From Craterostigma plantagineum (lineage: Eukaryota > Streptophyta > Magnoliopsida > Lamiales > Linderniaceae): a stretch of DNA of 64,000 nt. Below the pieces are notes generated by a model, which saw only the letters and a program-made list of their open reading frames with translations, did not search any database and was not told where the DNA came from. Below, one piece after another: positions 42,285 through 52,189 of the stretch. Position 1 is the stretch's first letter. Each line of letters begins with the position of its first letter. The position numbers and the translations under genes were made by a program. The DNA lies in contig JAPQWV010001644.1 of NCBI GenBank assembly GCA_027422505.1, positions 1 to 64,000 on the forward strand. The letters are read 5' to 3'.

Positions 42285-42962
42285 TTGAAAACTCAGCGAC
42301 TCGTTAATACGGGTTGCGAATCTTTCCTAGTACTTGCAGTAAAAGCTGAGGAGTCTTCTCAACCGAAGCTTGAGGAGGTTCCGGTAGTAAATGAATATCC
42401 CGACGTGTTTCTCGAGGATCTTCCGGGATTAACTCCGGATCGGGAAATCGAATTTGTTATTGATCTTGTACCTGGAGCTGCCCCGATCTCTAAATCTCCG
42501 TATCGGTTTGCACCGAACGAATTACGAGAATTAAAGGAGCAATTGGAAGACTTGTTATAGAAGGGTTTTATTCAACCTAGTTTCTCGCCATGGGGAGCCC
42601 CAATACTATTCGTTAAGAAGAAAGACGGGTCGATGAGAATGTGCATCGATTATCGTGAACTCAATAAAATCACGATCAAGAATAAGTATCGGTTGCCGAG
42701 AATAGACGATTTATTCGATCAATTACAAGGGGCGATGGTATTCTCGAAGATCGACCTGCGTTTTGGTTATCATCAATTGAAGACTCGTGAGACGGATGTT
42801 CCCAAAACCGCGTTCAGCACGAGGTACGACCACTATGAATTCTTGGTCATGCCTTTCGGGCTAACGAATGCTCCAGCTGCTTTCATGGATCTGATGAACC
42901 GGGTGTTTAAAGAACATCTGGACCGATTCGTTATCGTATTTATAGACGATAACTTCATATAG
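42285..42962 (+). pseudogene. Chromovirus 2 reverse transcriptase
   Basis: Open pieces 42285-42560 (VNEYPDVFLEDLPGLTPDRE, APISKSPYRFAPNELRELKE) and 42633-42962 ([66 protein letters not shown]). A TAG at 42558-42560 separates them. The catalytic DD is present, but the normal ILIYS tail is altered and a TAG follows at 42960-42962. Confidence 0.85.
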
Positions 42963-43061
42963 TCGAATACGAAGGAAGAACACGAGGAACATCTGAGACC
43001 GGTCCTTAGAATTCTCCGAGATAAGCAGTTATTTGCCAAATTCAAGAAGTGCGAATTCTGG

Positions 43062-43964
43062 TTGGAACAAGTGGCTTTTCTGGGGCACATTATTTCGGGG
43101 AGCGGAATTTCGTTAGACCCCAGTAAGATTAAAGCAATAGATAAATGGCCACGACCGACCACTCCCACGGAAGTCAGAAGTTTTCTAGGGCTTGCTGGAT
43201 ATTATCGAAAGTTCATTAAGGACTGTTCCAGCATAGCCTCGACGCTTACGAATTTAACAAAGAAGAATGTCCCTTTCAAGTGGACCGATGAATGCGAGCG
43301 GAGCTTTCACGACCTGAAGAAAAGATTGACGACGGCTCCAGTTCTGTCAATACCTTCGGGTATCGAAGGATTCTCAGTATATAGTGATGCCTCGAAGAAT
43401 GGTTTGGGGTGTGTACTAATGTAGAACGGGAATGTAATAGCATATGCCTCCCGACAATTGAAACCACACGAGAACTACCCCACCCATGATCTTGAACTCG
43501 TCGCCCTCAAGATCTGGCGACACTATCTGTACGGAGAAAGGTGCGAGATCTTTACTGATCATAAGAGCCTGAAGTACTTCTTCACACAGAAGGAGTTGAA
43601 TATGAGGCAAAGACGATGGCTCGAACTAGTGAAAGACTACGACTGCGTAATATATTATCACCCATGGAGAGCTAATGTAGTCGCAGATGCTTTGAGCCGG
43701 AAAGCGTTAAATGCTCAATTGTGCCAACTCGGAGTTGAGGTCATCAACTTTGGAGAGATTGAAGTGAAATTAGCAGCGTTTAAACTCAAGCCGACGTTGT
43801 TAGATCGAATCATCAAGGCACAAAAGAAGATGAATTGTATTTCAAGATTCGAGATGAACGAGATGCAAATGTCCCGTCAGAGTTTGAATTTCGAGAAGAC
43901 GGGAGCTTGCGATACAGAAATCGTTTATATGTGCCTAAAGATGAAGAAATTCGTCGAACTTTAA
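43062..43964 (+). pseudogene. Chromovirus 2 RT thumb and RNase H
   Basis: 43062-43424 reads [40 protein letters not shown] and [14 protein letters not shown] before a TAG at 43422-43424. 43458-43964 continues with [60 protein letters not shown] and SRK. After about 43820 the frame diverges from chromovirus 1 by indels. Confidence 0.85.
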
Positions 43965-44846
43965 TGTTGGGGGCGTATATGACGATCTACTCGGTGCATC
44001 TTTCGTAAGTCGATGTCTAACCTGTCAACAGATCAAAGCAGAACATCAGAGGCCGACAGGAATGTTGCAACCTTTGACGACACCCGAGTGGAAATGGGAC
44101 CACATAACAATGGATTTCGTCGTCGGGTTACCGAAAACGGTAAAGGGCTATGACGCGATTTGGGTGATTGTCTATAGATTGACTAAGTCCGCCCATTTTC
44201 TACCAATCAATCAGATGTATTCCATGGAGAAGGACGCAGAGTTGTACATTCAAGAAATAGTTAGACTCCATGAGATCCCGATGTCGATCATCTCAGATTG
44301 AGATTCAAGGTTTTTGTCTCGTTTTGGGTGAGCATACAGAAAGCTCTAGGGACTAAATTGTCCTTTAGCTCAGCCTATCATCCCCAGACAGACGGACAAT
44401 CAGAACGGACGATCCAAACGCTTGAAGATATGTTGAGAGCGTGTGTTCTGGATTTCTGAGGAAGTTGGAGTAAACATCTCCCTTTGATCGAATTTTCGTA
44501 CAATAGCAGCTATCAAGCAACTATTGGGATGGCGCCACGAAGCCTTGTATGGACGTAAGTGTTGATCACCAGTTCATTGGGATGAAATCGGCGAGAAGGC
44601 GCTGTTAGGTCCCGAAATGATTCGTGAAATGACCGAAGCTGTTGGAAAAATTCGGGATAGAATGCAGACGGCCCAAAGTCATCAGAAGAGTTACGCAGAT
44701 AAGAGACGGAGGCCGATGGAATTGAAGAAAGCGATCAAGTCCTTTTGAAGATATCACCAATGAAGGGTGTTAAACGATTTGGACGAAAAGGAAAGTTGAG
44801 TCCAAGATATATAGGACCGTTCAAAATTTTGAATTGAGTCAGCGAG
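43965..44846 (+). pseudogene. Chromovirus 2 integrase, internally deleted
   Basis: Most of the zinc-finger region is deleted between 43964 and 44000. 44062-44301 encodes [20 protein letters not shown] through [14 protein letters not shown] and then TGA, the same codon lost in chromovirus 1. The rest is in mixed frames: [20 protein letters not shown] (44369-44430), a TGA near 44457, and HWDEIGEKALLGPEMIREMT near 44575-44634. Confidence 0.8.
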
Positions 44847-45160
44847 GTGGCGTACCAGCTAGAACTGCCGACCTCATTATCACATGTCCATGACGTCTTC
44901 CACGTATCTACGTTACGGAATTACGTTCCGGACCCGAATCACGTGCTACGAAACGAGGCACTATACCAGCAATTGAAACCGGACTTGAGTTACGACGAAA
45001 GGCCGGTAGAGATTTTGCTGTATGAGGTGAAGCGACTAAGGAACAAGAATATCCCCCTAGTGAAAGTCTTGTGGTGAAACCAGACAATAGAAGAAGCCAC
45101 TTGGGAACGAGAAGACGAAATGAGAGAGAAGTACCCAGAGTTGTTTTCGACGACTTAAAT
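44847..45160 (+). pseudogene. Chromovirus 2 integrase tail and chromodomain
   Basis: AYQLELPTSLSHVHDVFHVS, then RNKNIPLVKVLW with TGA replacing the Arg codon at 45075-45077, then EEATWEREDEMREKYPELFS in the same reading direction, ending TAA at 45157-45159. The last 290 bp of this segment are repeated at 47217-47506. Confidence 0.8.
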
Positions 45161-45193
45161 TTCGGGGACGAAATTTCTTTTAAGGGGGAAGGA

Positions 45194-47216
45194 TGTACTA
45201 CCCGTAAAATTAATACGGGATTATTTTTGTAGTGCTCGAAAATTAATGAAGTTAATTTTCGGACATAGCGGATGTTTTTGAAGTGAGCCGAGAATAATAA
45301 TTAGGACCGAAGGTAAATAAAATATTATGGGCCGCGAACATCTAGAAAGCCCAAGAGAAAATGGGGACAAAAGATGTAAAGAGGCCAAGAAGAATAAATA
45401 GGCCCAATGCAACAAATAATAAATAAGAATTAATATTAGTCCAATTGAGAATTAGATATTGGCCCAAAAGTAGATAATAAAGCCCAAGTAACTTGAGATA
45501 AGTATGGCATTTCTTAATGATTGGGGTAAAGCACGCTGGGGCCTTTTTATCACCTTGTAAAACGTGCGGTAGTAATTATTTATAAGACCTAGAAATACAA
45601 AACGTTTGGAACTATTCAGCCAAGTAGAAGACGTATGATCAGAGAAGGAGAAGCGAATTCTTAGAAAGATTTAAACTCTAATCGACTTTCATCTTAGGAA
45701 ATCAATTTCAAGCTAAGTTGGAGAGGTAAGAATCCTATCTAGTTCTAATTTATAAGTCTTCCGTAAGCTTGAATATTTATTGGCATAGGATTAAAAGATT
45801 GTTTATAGGAAGTGACGACCAAGCAGTGAAGGAGTTAGGAAACTTCGAGCAGATCTTTGGTATAGGAAATAATTTGAACAAGCTTAGGACGTGAGGTAGG
45901 TGGTTTTTAACCCCTACAACCCGTATTAAATTCCTAAGAATGTTTAGAATTCGATTGAAAGGCCAGTCGAATTCATTGAGATTTATTTTACGTTTTTTGG
46001 AATTTTCAAATCTGTTCTTGACGTGTTTTGATATGTGTTTGTGTTGATCTGGAATGTGTTTATGTGAAGGAACTTTGACAAAAAAGTTAGGGTTTTATAA
46101 TAAGGTTGAAGAATCGGTAATATAAATCGCGGGCCTGTGCTTAATTTGCAAATCGGGCGAAAATGATTTTTAAGAAATAGGAAAATCGGCCGATTGGAGT
46201 TTCGGGTAGCGGAAGTGTTTCGCGGGCCAAAATGGATTTTTCGCAGTGTGTCGAAACAGGTTTCGCGGGCCAGAATTCGGGTTTCGCGGGCTGAAGCTGT
46301 TTCGCGAGTTGTGAGATAAGTCGCGGGCCGACTTTGAGTTTCGCGGGCCGATTTTAAATCGCGGGGTGATTCCTGTGAGGAGAGTCCGGCTTTTCGTGGG
46401 CTCAAATTAAGTAGCGCGGGCCTGATCGAACGATTCGCAAAATCGCCGAAAGCTTCGCGAAATCGGGCGTTGACCCATACTTTCGCGGGTTGACCAGAGT
46501 TTTAAACGTAGAATCGGGCATTGACTTGGACTTTCGCGGGTTGACCAATTGGGTTTCGGGCGATTTGATTTGGGCTTTGACCGATTTTGGTGTGAGTTGA
46601 CCAACAGTTTCGACTTTTGGGGTTTTGCCCTATTTCAGGCCCAATGCATTTAAATAAAATTATTTCCAGCCCAAATCAACTTTATAATAAAATAGTTTCG
46701 TACAATTACTTATATTTTCGGGTCAACCCATATTTTAAATCATAAATATTATTTTTGGATTTTAAAAACATTCGGCCTAGTTTTATAACTATACGATTCT
46801 GTGCTTTTGGTGACGTGTTTTCATATTGACTAATTATGTGTGCATATCACGACATGCACGGGAGAGATGATGATACCGTATTTGTACGGTGACACCTTGC
46901 GGTGTCGGTTGAGTGGGGTAGAGTGATCGTTGTTGGTCGTCACGGTTAGACTCGCGTAGCACCTTGTGGGAGAGGGGGTTTGCGACACCCATCTACTCGG
47001 GATTGAGCCACCCGAGGTGTACACCGCCGGATATTATTTGGCGCAGGGACGGCAGACAGATGTGAGATTCCTGTCTACCCGAGTTAGTGGTATACTACTC
47101 GGGGAAAAGTCGTCGGGTTGAGATTGCGTGCAAAGGAGCGACCCGGCGCGGCCGGCGTGGGCTACCGCATGATTCATGGCGTACCATGCCATTGCGCACG
47201 TGGATGCTGAGTCTAG
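45194..47216 (+). mobile_element. Chromovirus 2 LTR copy 1, truncated at its 3' end
   Basis: Starts TGTACTACCCGTAAAAT after PPT AAGGGGGAAGGA. It carries a run of TTTCGCGGGCC and AATCGGGCGA motifs (46120-46600) and two adjacent perfect hairpins (46875-46906). It stops at GCTGAGTCTAGCCGA, where copy 2 continues GGGCCCTG. Here the sequence jumps back to pol (ACCTCATTATCACATGTCC). Confidence 0.8.
46875..46906 (+). repeat. Two adjacent perfect hairpins in LTR 2
   Basis: ACCGTA-TTTG-TACGGT is followed without a gap by GACACC-TTGC-GGTGTC. Both have six-base-pair stems and four-base loops. The segment is missing from LTR copy 2 because of its internal deletion. Confidence 0.65.
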
Positions 47217-47506
47217 CCGACCTCATTATCACATGTCCATGAAGTCTTCCACGTATCTACGTTACGGAAGTACGTTCCGGACCCGAATCACGTCCTACGA
47301 AACGAGGCACTATACCAGCAATTGAAACCGGACTTGAGTTACGACGAAAGGCCGGTAGAGATTTTGCTGTATGAGGTGAAGCGACTAAGGAACAAGAATA
47401 TCCCCCTAGTGAAAGGCTTGTGGTGAAACCAGACAATAGAAGAAGCCACTTGGGAACGAGAAGACGAAATGAGAGAGAAGTACCCCGAGTTGTTTTCGAC
47501 GACTTA
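47217..47506 (+). repeat. Duplicated pol 3' end of chromovirus 2
   Basis: This matches 44870-45160 with few changes (for example GACGTC to GAAGTC, AATTACGTT to AAGTACGTT and GTCTTG to GGCTTG). It includes the same TGA in place of Arg after KVLW/KGLW, so that stop predates the duplication. Confidence 0.85.
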
Positions 47507-47542
47507 AATTTCGGGGACGAAATTTCTTTTAAGGGGGGAGGA

Positions 47543-49327
47543 TGTACTACCCGTAAAAGTAATACGGGATTATTTTTGTAATGCTCGAAAATTAATGAAG
47601 TTAATTTTCGGACATAGCGGATGTTTCGGAAGTGAGCCGAAAATAAAATTAGGACCGAAGGTAAATAAAATATTATGGGCCGCGAACATCTAGAAAGCCC
47701 AAGAGATAAAATGGGGACAAAAGATGTAAAGAGGCCAAGAAGAAATAAATAGGCCCAATGCAACAAATAATAAATAAGAATTAATATAGTCCAGTTGAGA
47801 ATTAGATATTGGCCCAAAAGTAGATAATAAAGCCCAAGTAACTTGAGATAAGTATGGCATTTTTTAATGATTGGGGTAAAACACTTTGGGGCCTTGTTAT
47901 CACCTTGTAAGACGTGCGGTAACTAATTATTTATAAGACCTAGAAATACAAAACGTTTTTAACTATTTCAGCCAAGTGGAAGACGTATGATCAGAGAAGG
48001 AGAAGCGAATTCTTGGAAAGCTTTAAACTCTAATCGACTTTCATCTTAGGAAATTAATTTCAAGCTAAGTTGGAGAGGTAAGAATCCTATCTAGTTCTAA
48101 TTTATAAGTCTTCGTAAGCTTGAATATTTATTGGCATGGGATTAAAAGATTGTTTATAGGAAGTGACGACCAAGCAGTGAAGGAGTTAGGCAACTTCGAG
48201 CATATCTTTGGTATAGGAAATAATTCGAACAAGCTTAGGACGTGAGGTAGGTGGTTTTTAACCCCTACAACCCGTATTAAATTCCTAAGAATGCTTAGAA
48301 TTTGATTGAAAGGTCAGTCGAATTCAAAGAGATTTATTTTATGATTTTTGGAAATTTTCAAATCTGTTCTTGACGTGTTTTGATATGTGTTTGAGCTCAA
48401 TCTATGAGTTTTATGATTTGCTAGGTGTTTATGTTGATCTGGAATGTGTTTATGTGAAGGAACTTTGACAAAAAGTTAGGGTATTTATAATAAGGTTGAA
48501 GAATCGGCAATTTAAATCGCGGGCCTGTGTTTAATTTGCAAATCGGGCGAAAATGATTTTTAAGAGGTAGGAAAATCGTCCGATTGGAGTTTCGGGTCGC
48601 AGAAGTGTTTCGCGGGCCAAATTGGATTTTTCGCAGTGTGTAGAAACAGGTTTCGCGGGCCAGAATTCGGCATCAACTCGAGATTGAGCCACCCAAGGTG
48701 CACACCACCTGATATTATTTCGCTCAGGGACGGCAGACAGATGTGAGATTCCTGTCCACCCAGGTTAGTGGTATACTACTCGGGGAAAAGTCGTCGGGTT
48801 GAGATTGTGCGCGGCCGGCGTGGGCTACCGCATGATTTATGGCGTACCTTGCCATTGCGCGCGTGGGTGCTGAGTCTAGCCGAGGGCCCTGTTATGTATT
48901 GAGATGTGAGGTTTGAGCGTGCATTATCATGTTGTGAGGACATGGGATTGGGATGAGTGCACGCACGCATTGAATGTTTTTACTACCACCTACTGGGCGA
49001 TTTTGCTCAGGGTTTTATTTTTGTAGGTAATACCGAACCCGACACCGGTGAGTGTAAGGCTGAGAGGTAGGCTGGCTGGCGGCGGTGACTCCGCGGGCTT
49101 TTGAGGGCGGCGCAGTACATGGGACGCGACCTGTGGAGAGGCGTAGGATAGTCAGGTTTAGATTTTTGGGGCTTCGGCCCGATGTATTATAGTGACGCAT
49201 TTTGTAAACCCGACTTTAGATTATATATTTATATATTTTCTTTAAAAGTTTTTTATAAATCGAGTCCTCCGCGACTTTCGTTGCGGAAATCCGCCAATTA
49301 TCCTAATTAAGAAGTAGGGTCGCAACA
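47543..49327 (+). mobile_element. Chromovirus 2 LTR copy 2, with internal deletion
   Basis: Starts TGTACTACCCGTAAAAG after AAGGGGGGAGGA and ends GGGTCGCAACA. Compared with copy 1, about 0.7 kb is missing at 48669-48670 (copy 1: about 46281-46988). It retains the complete 3' end: GGGCCCTGT box (48884), conserved block (49078-49136) and TTCG hairpin (49169-49180). Confidence 0.8.
49169..49180 (+). promoter_or_regulatory. GGGC-TTCG-GCCC hairpin, LTR 2
   Basis: It has the same 12 bases as at 20714-20725 in LTR 1. It lies 147 nt before the LTR 3' end. Confidence 0.6.
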
Positions 49328-50132
49328 GGCGGCGACGATAACGGTGCCGGTGACATGGAAGTTGAGGTGATGATGATTGGGCCGTCCAGATAGGAAGGTA
49401 TGATCCTTTGGCTCAAATGGAAGTAGTGGGCTGTTGGGCTGATCCGGCCCAACTAGAAATTATCGGCCGGCCCAAGGAGAGGCGTCGGTAGCCGCCTCGG
49501 GCCGTCGGTCGGAGAACCAGGCCGCCGTCGGTGGGACACGCCTGAGATTCGGGCTATCGGCCCGAGAATCGGGCCTGTCGCGGGCCAGTAAATAGATCGA
49601 CAGTCCAATATGAAATATTGCGTTCAGACCCCTGGAAAATTACATAAGCAGTCCAGGAAGTTCTTGAAATTGTAATTAAGCCCCTGCGTGAAAAAATCTA
49701 TAAATAGACCCCATTGGAAAAATTCACTGATATTAACACCCATAAGAAATTACATCATTCACTCCCAACTCCCTAAAATCCCGAAGCAAGAAAAACTCGA
49801 GTTTCGAGTACGATTCGCCGGAAGTCGTTGTATCTTGGAGATGATCGCTGCTAATCGAAAGCACAGAATATCGGGGCGATTTCGTCTTACGGACAGTCTG
49901 TTCAACACACGCCCCGACTACGTCTACCGTCATAGATAATCTAGACAAACTCAAGGTCGAGTTGTCCATCATGTGGTATTTACTAGTGCTCGTATTTGCA
50001 GCTAAGATATTCTGGGTACTCACGAACTGCATCCACGTTTGAAGACACTCCATCCTCCGACTATCTACCGTCGAAGTTTATCTATTGTCAAAGCTTTCTC
50101 TGCCGCCGACCAGACTCACCGAAGATTCAACA
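49328..50132 (+). mobile_element. 3' LTR of copia element, second part
   Basis: Resumes at GGCGGCGACGATAACGG, corresponding to about 36025 (or the upstream internal repeat at 35764) of the 5' LTR, and runs to GAAGATTCAACA. It includes TATAAATAG at 49699-49707. By eye it matches the 5' copy closely, with scattered substitutions and small indels. Confidence 0.8.
49932..50042 (+). pseudogene. Small membrane-peptide ORF in 3' LTR (start codon lost)
   Basis: The reading frame is open for 36 codons to TGA, but the first codon is ATA where the 5' copy has ATG. It reads DNLDKLKVEL, then a hydrophobic segment (IMWYLLVLVFAAKIFWVL), then TNCIHV. This copy keeps the frame through the hydrophobic part, whereas the 5' copy keeps the ATG and the Cys-x-Cys end. 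The two together show what the ancestral ORF looked like. Confidence 0.5.
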
Positions 50133-50137
50133 CTTAC
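50133..50137. repeat. Target-site duplication CTTAC (right)
   Basis: It is identical to 35183-35187. Confidence 0.9.
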
Positions 50138-51120
50138 TTCGTCAGAATAACGAATATCTTCATTTCTCCATCTCATGTGTATTATTATTACGACAATGTG
50201 TGCACATCGAAACCAAAACAAAAGCCTTGATAAGGGAACCCACGCATTCAATACAAATGGAAGTATCAACTATAGCAATCAAGATTTGCAATGAAGTCTA
50301 CGTTATGTTAAGCTCTTGGTTATCTGCAATGAAGTGTACGTTAAGGTTACGTACTCAATCGATTAAATCTACGATCCAGGTCATATTTATTAGCAGGTTT
50401 TACGTGAATCTACAATTTCTGTTGAGGCACATTTCAGTAATCTTAGGTGGGATGCAGTAACTTCAACACCACGGCCTTCAGCAGCATTAAATAGCACAAA
50501 AGAAACCGTAAAATGAGGACAGAAAAGGCTACATGAAAAATAAACATGGAATGGAAACCAACTATAGTGTAAACTGCTTCTGGAGTAGATTTGTTTCAAC
50601 GTGTTTGCTTGTACCCATTTTATTAAGTGTTTTACATATAAGCTGCGGACAGTGTAATCCTTTATTGGGGTTGTGGTAAATGAATACATGTCATTCTATC
50701 AAAAACTATAGTGTAAACTAGACATCACATTCTCAATCAAATTGTGTCTAATATTGATCTAAGTATATGCATTATGAAGAGAGAGTGAATTAAGGAATAA
50801 GAAGACCAATACCACACTCAATACCCACATTTGCCTTGTCAGCATATTTCTTTTTAGCAAACGACCTATGTGATATGAATGCTTCAAAGTCACACTGAAA
50901 AAAGAAAATATGACGAAACAAAAAAGTCAAACGAAATAAATTTTCAAATTCCAAAAATCCACAAAAATTGCAAATGGGGAGGCTAGGCTTGTATATAATA
51001 TTGGTTGTGCAAGGTAAAATTTTTATAGCGCAAGAGATGTTTAACAGACTAGTAGAAGGGTTTATAGGGAAGGTGAAATGATATAAGAACTAACACCCAG
51101 AACCAAAGTTCTTGTCCGAT
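50138..51120. other. Flanking non-element sequence
   Basis: This is the sequence that was contiguous with the NAC 3' flank before the copia insertion. No gene is called firmly. A minus-strand exon-like piece lies at 50790-50894. A minus-strand open stretch at 50390-50500 (FNAAEGRGVEVTASHLRLLK) has no recognised family. Confidence 0.4.
50790..50894 (-). CDS. Possible terminal exon of an unidentified host gene
   Basis: On minus, TATTTTCTTTTTTCAG is a strong acceptor. It is followed by 34 open codons CDFEAFISHRSFAKKKYADK... ending GLLIP and TAA. The composition looks protein-like, but I do not recognise the family and the phase with any upstream exon is unproven. Confidence 0.25.
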   Translation of the reverse strand, partial: CDFEAFISHRSFAKKKYADKANVGIECGIGLLIP

Positions 51121-51125
51121 CTATA
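51121..51125. repeat. Target-site duplication CTATA (left)
   Basis: CTATA lies before the LTR at 51126 and is repeated at 54612-54616. Confidence 0.85.
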
Positions 51126-51832
51126 TGTTGAGGAATGGATACCGTTGGACTGTGATTCAATGTATTTTATGTGTGTGACTCGTGTGAACTAATATGCACG
51201 TTTTGAAGCTTAAACGAACGAAAAAAGAACCAGAAACTCACACACACGAAACAGAGAATTTGACGTGGTTCGGCTGACTTCAGCCTACGTCCTCGGATCA
51301 ACCGAGACTTCTTTGCATTAACTCCTAACATGAAACTTACAGATCCATCAGCCCTCTACAACTTTAGTGTTTTGACCTCACCGTGATTCTCACTGTATAC
51401 AAAGTTACGAGCACTAAAAGTTGGAGGATCAGACCAGAAATTACAGAATTTATAAGCTGAAGTTCATGTGTTAAGTGTGATTCATGATTGATCTCGACCG
51501 TCCGTTTAATCTGATCAGACGTCTCAGATAGCTCCACGTATTCCATGCTTTCCACGTGAAGCTGCATAAAGCATATAACGTTTTTATAAGTGAAATAGCA
51601 TTTTCAACGTGAGCCGTCCGAGTTAGATCCAACGCCCGGTATTCATTATTCGCTTAATCACCACAGATTCAATCTGAGCCTTGATTCTGTTCGCGCCTTA
51701 TCCAACGCACGATATTTAATCTTCAGACTTCAATTTCTAGCCATCCGATCGCGCGCCAAGGAAGATCCAACGGTTCCTGAATCCGGCCTACTCCGGCGAC
51801 TCCGGCGAGGTTCAGGCTCGCGTTTCCCGACA
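51126..51832 (-). mobile_element. 3' LTR of Tork-type element
   Basis: It has the same family text as 53849-54611, with indels (for example the 15-bp segment near 51395 is present here only). The transcription-start region TTATAAATTCTG lies near 51450 on minus. Confidence 0.85.
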
Positions 51833-52189
51833 ATCTCCACCTCGAGACTGCAACTTCTCGATCCCAACTCCATGAATCCTCATAGCTGTCCGGACCTGCA
51901 AGCTATACTCGCTTGAACTTACCCAAAAATCAGCTTTATCATCATCATCATTGGTTCAGTTGAACTTACCTTCGTGTGCTTTGAAAATCCCATTAAAGCT
52001 CCACCTCGATTAATATGTTCTTGCTCGATTGATCACCCAGCTCCCTTAGGAGCTTCGAGCCTCAAGGGTAAACTTGCCAACTCCAAGTACGATTGAAATT
52101 TCCCACTTGGAATCAACTTGAAAACTTGAGCTCACCATCTTCGTGTAGCTTGAAGATCCATCCGTGCTAGCCTCTTGAGCCACCTAATT

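Larger units (their letters stand above)
40961..49327 (+). mobile_element. Ty3/gypsy chromovirus 2, 5'-truncated, with duplicated 3' end
   Basis: A plus-strand Tekay/Del-like element is nested in the copia 3' LTR. It starts inside gag, with no 5' LTR or primer site, and runs through protease, RT, RNase H, integrase and chromodomain to the LTR. The segment from the pol end to within the LTR is then present a second time (47217 onward). It ends at a complete LTR 3' end, GGGTCGCAACA. Confidence 0.85.
35188..50132 (+). mobile_element. Ty1/copia element with nested chromovirus
   Basis: This plus-strand copia element comprises a 1661-bp 5' LTR, gag, protease, integrase, RT, RNase H, PPT and a 3' LTR. 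The 3' LTR is interrupted at 40960/49328 by chromovirus 2. CTTAC flanks the outer ends. The order integrase before RT defines Ty1/copia. All genes are damaged. No canonical Met primer site follows the 5' LTR (ATCGTAAGATG...). Confidence 0.85.

Noticed and set aside
47257..47817. 186-codon minus-strand ORF
   Set aside because: It lies antisense to the duplicated chromovirus pol end and LTR start. There is no homology or start context.
51364..51567. Minus-strand 67-codon ORF with a hydrophobic tail in the Tork LTR, similar in idea to the small membrane ORF
   Set aside because: The other LTR (53849-54611) lacks part of it and has a stop. It shares no residues with the NL..LK.EL peptide.
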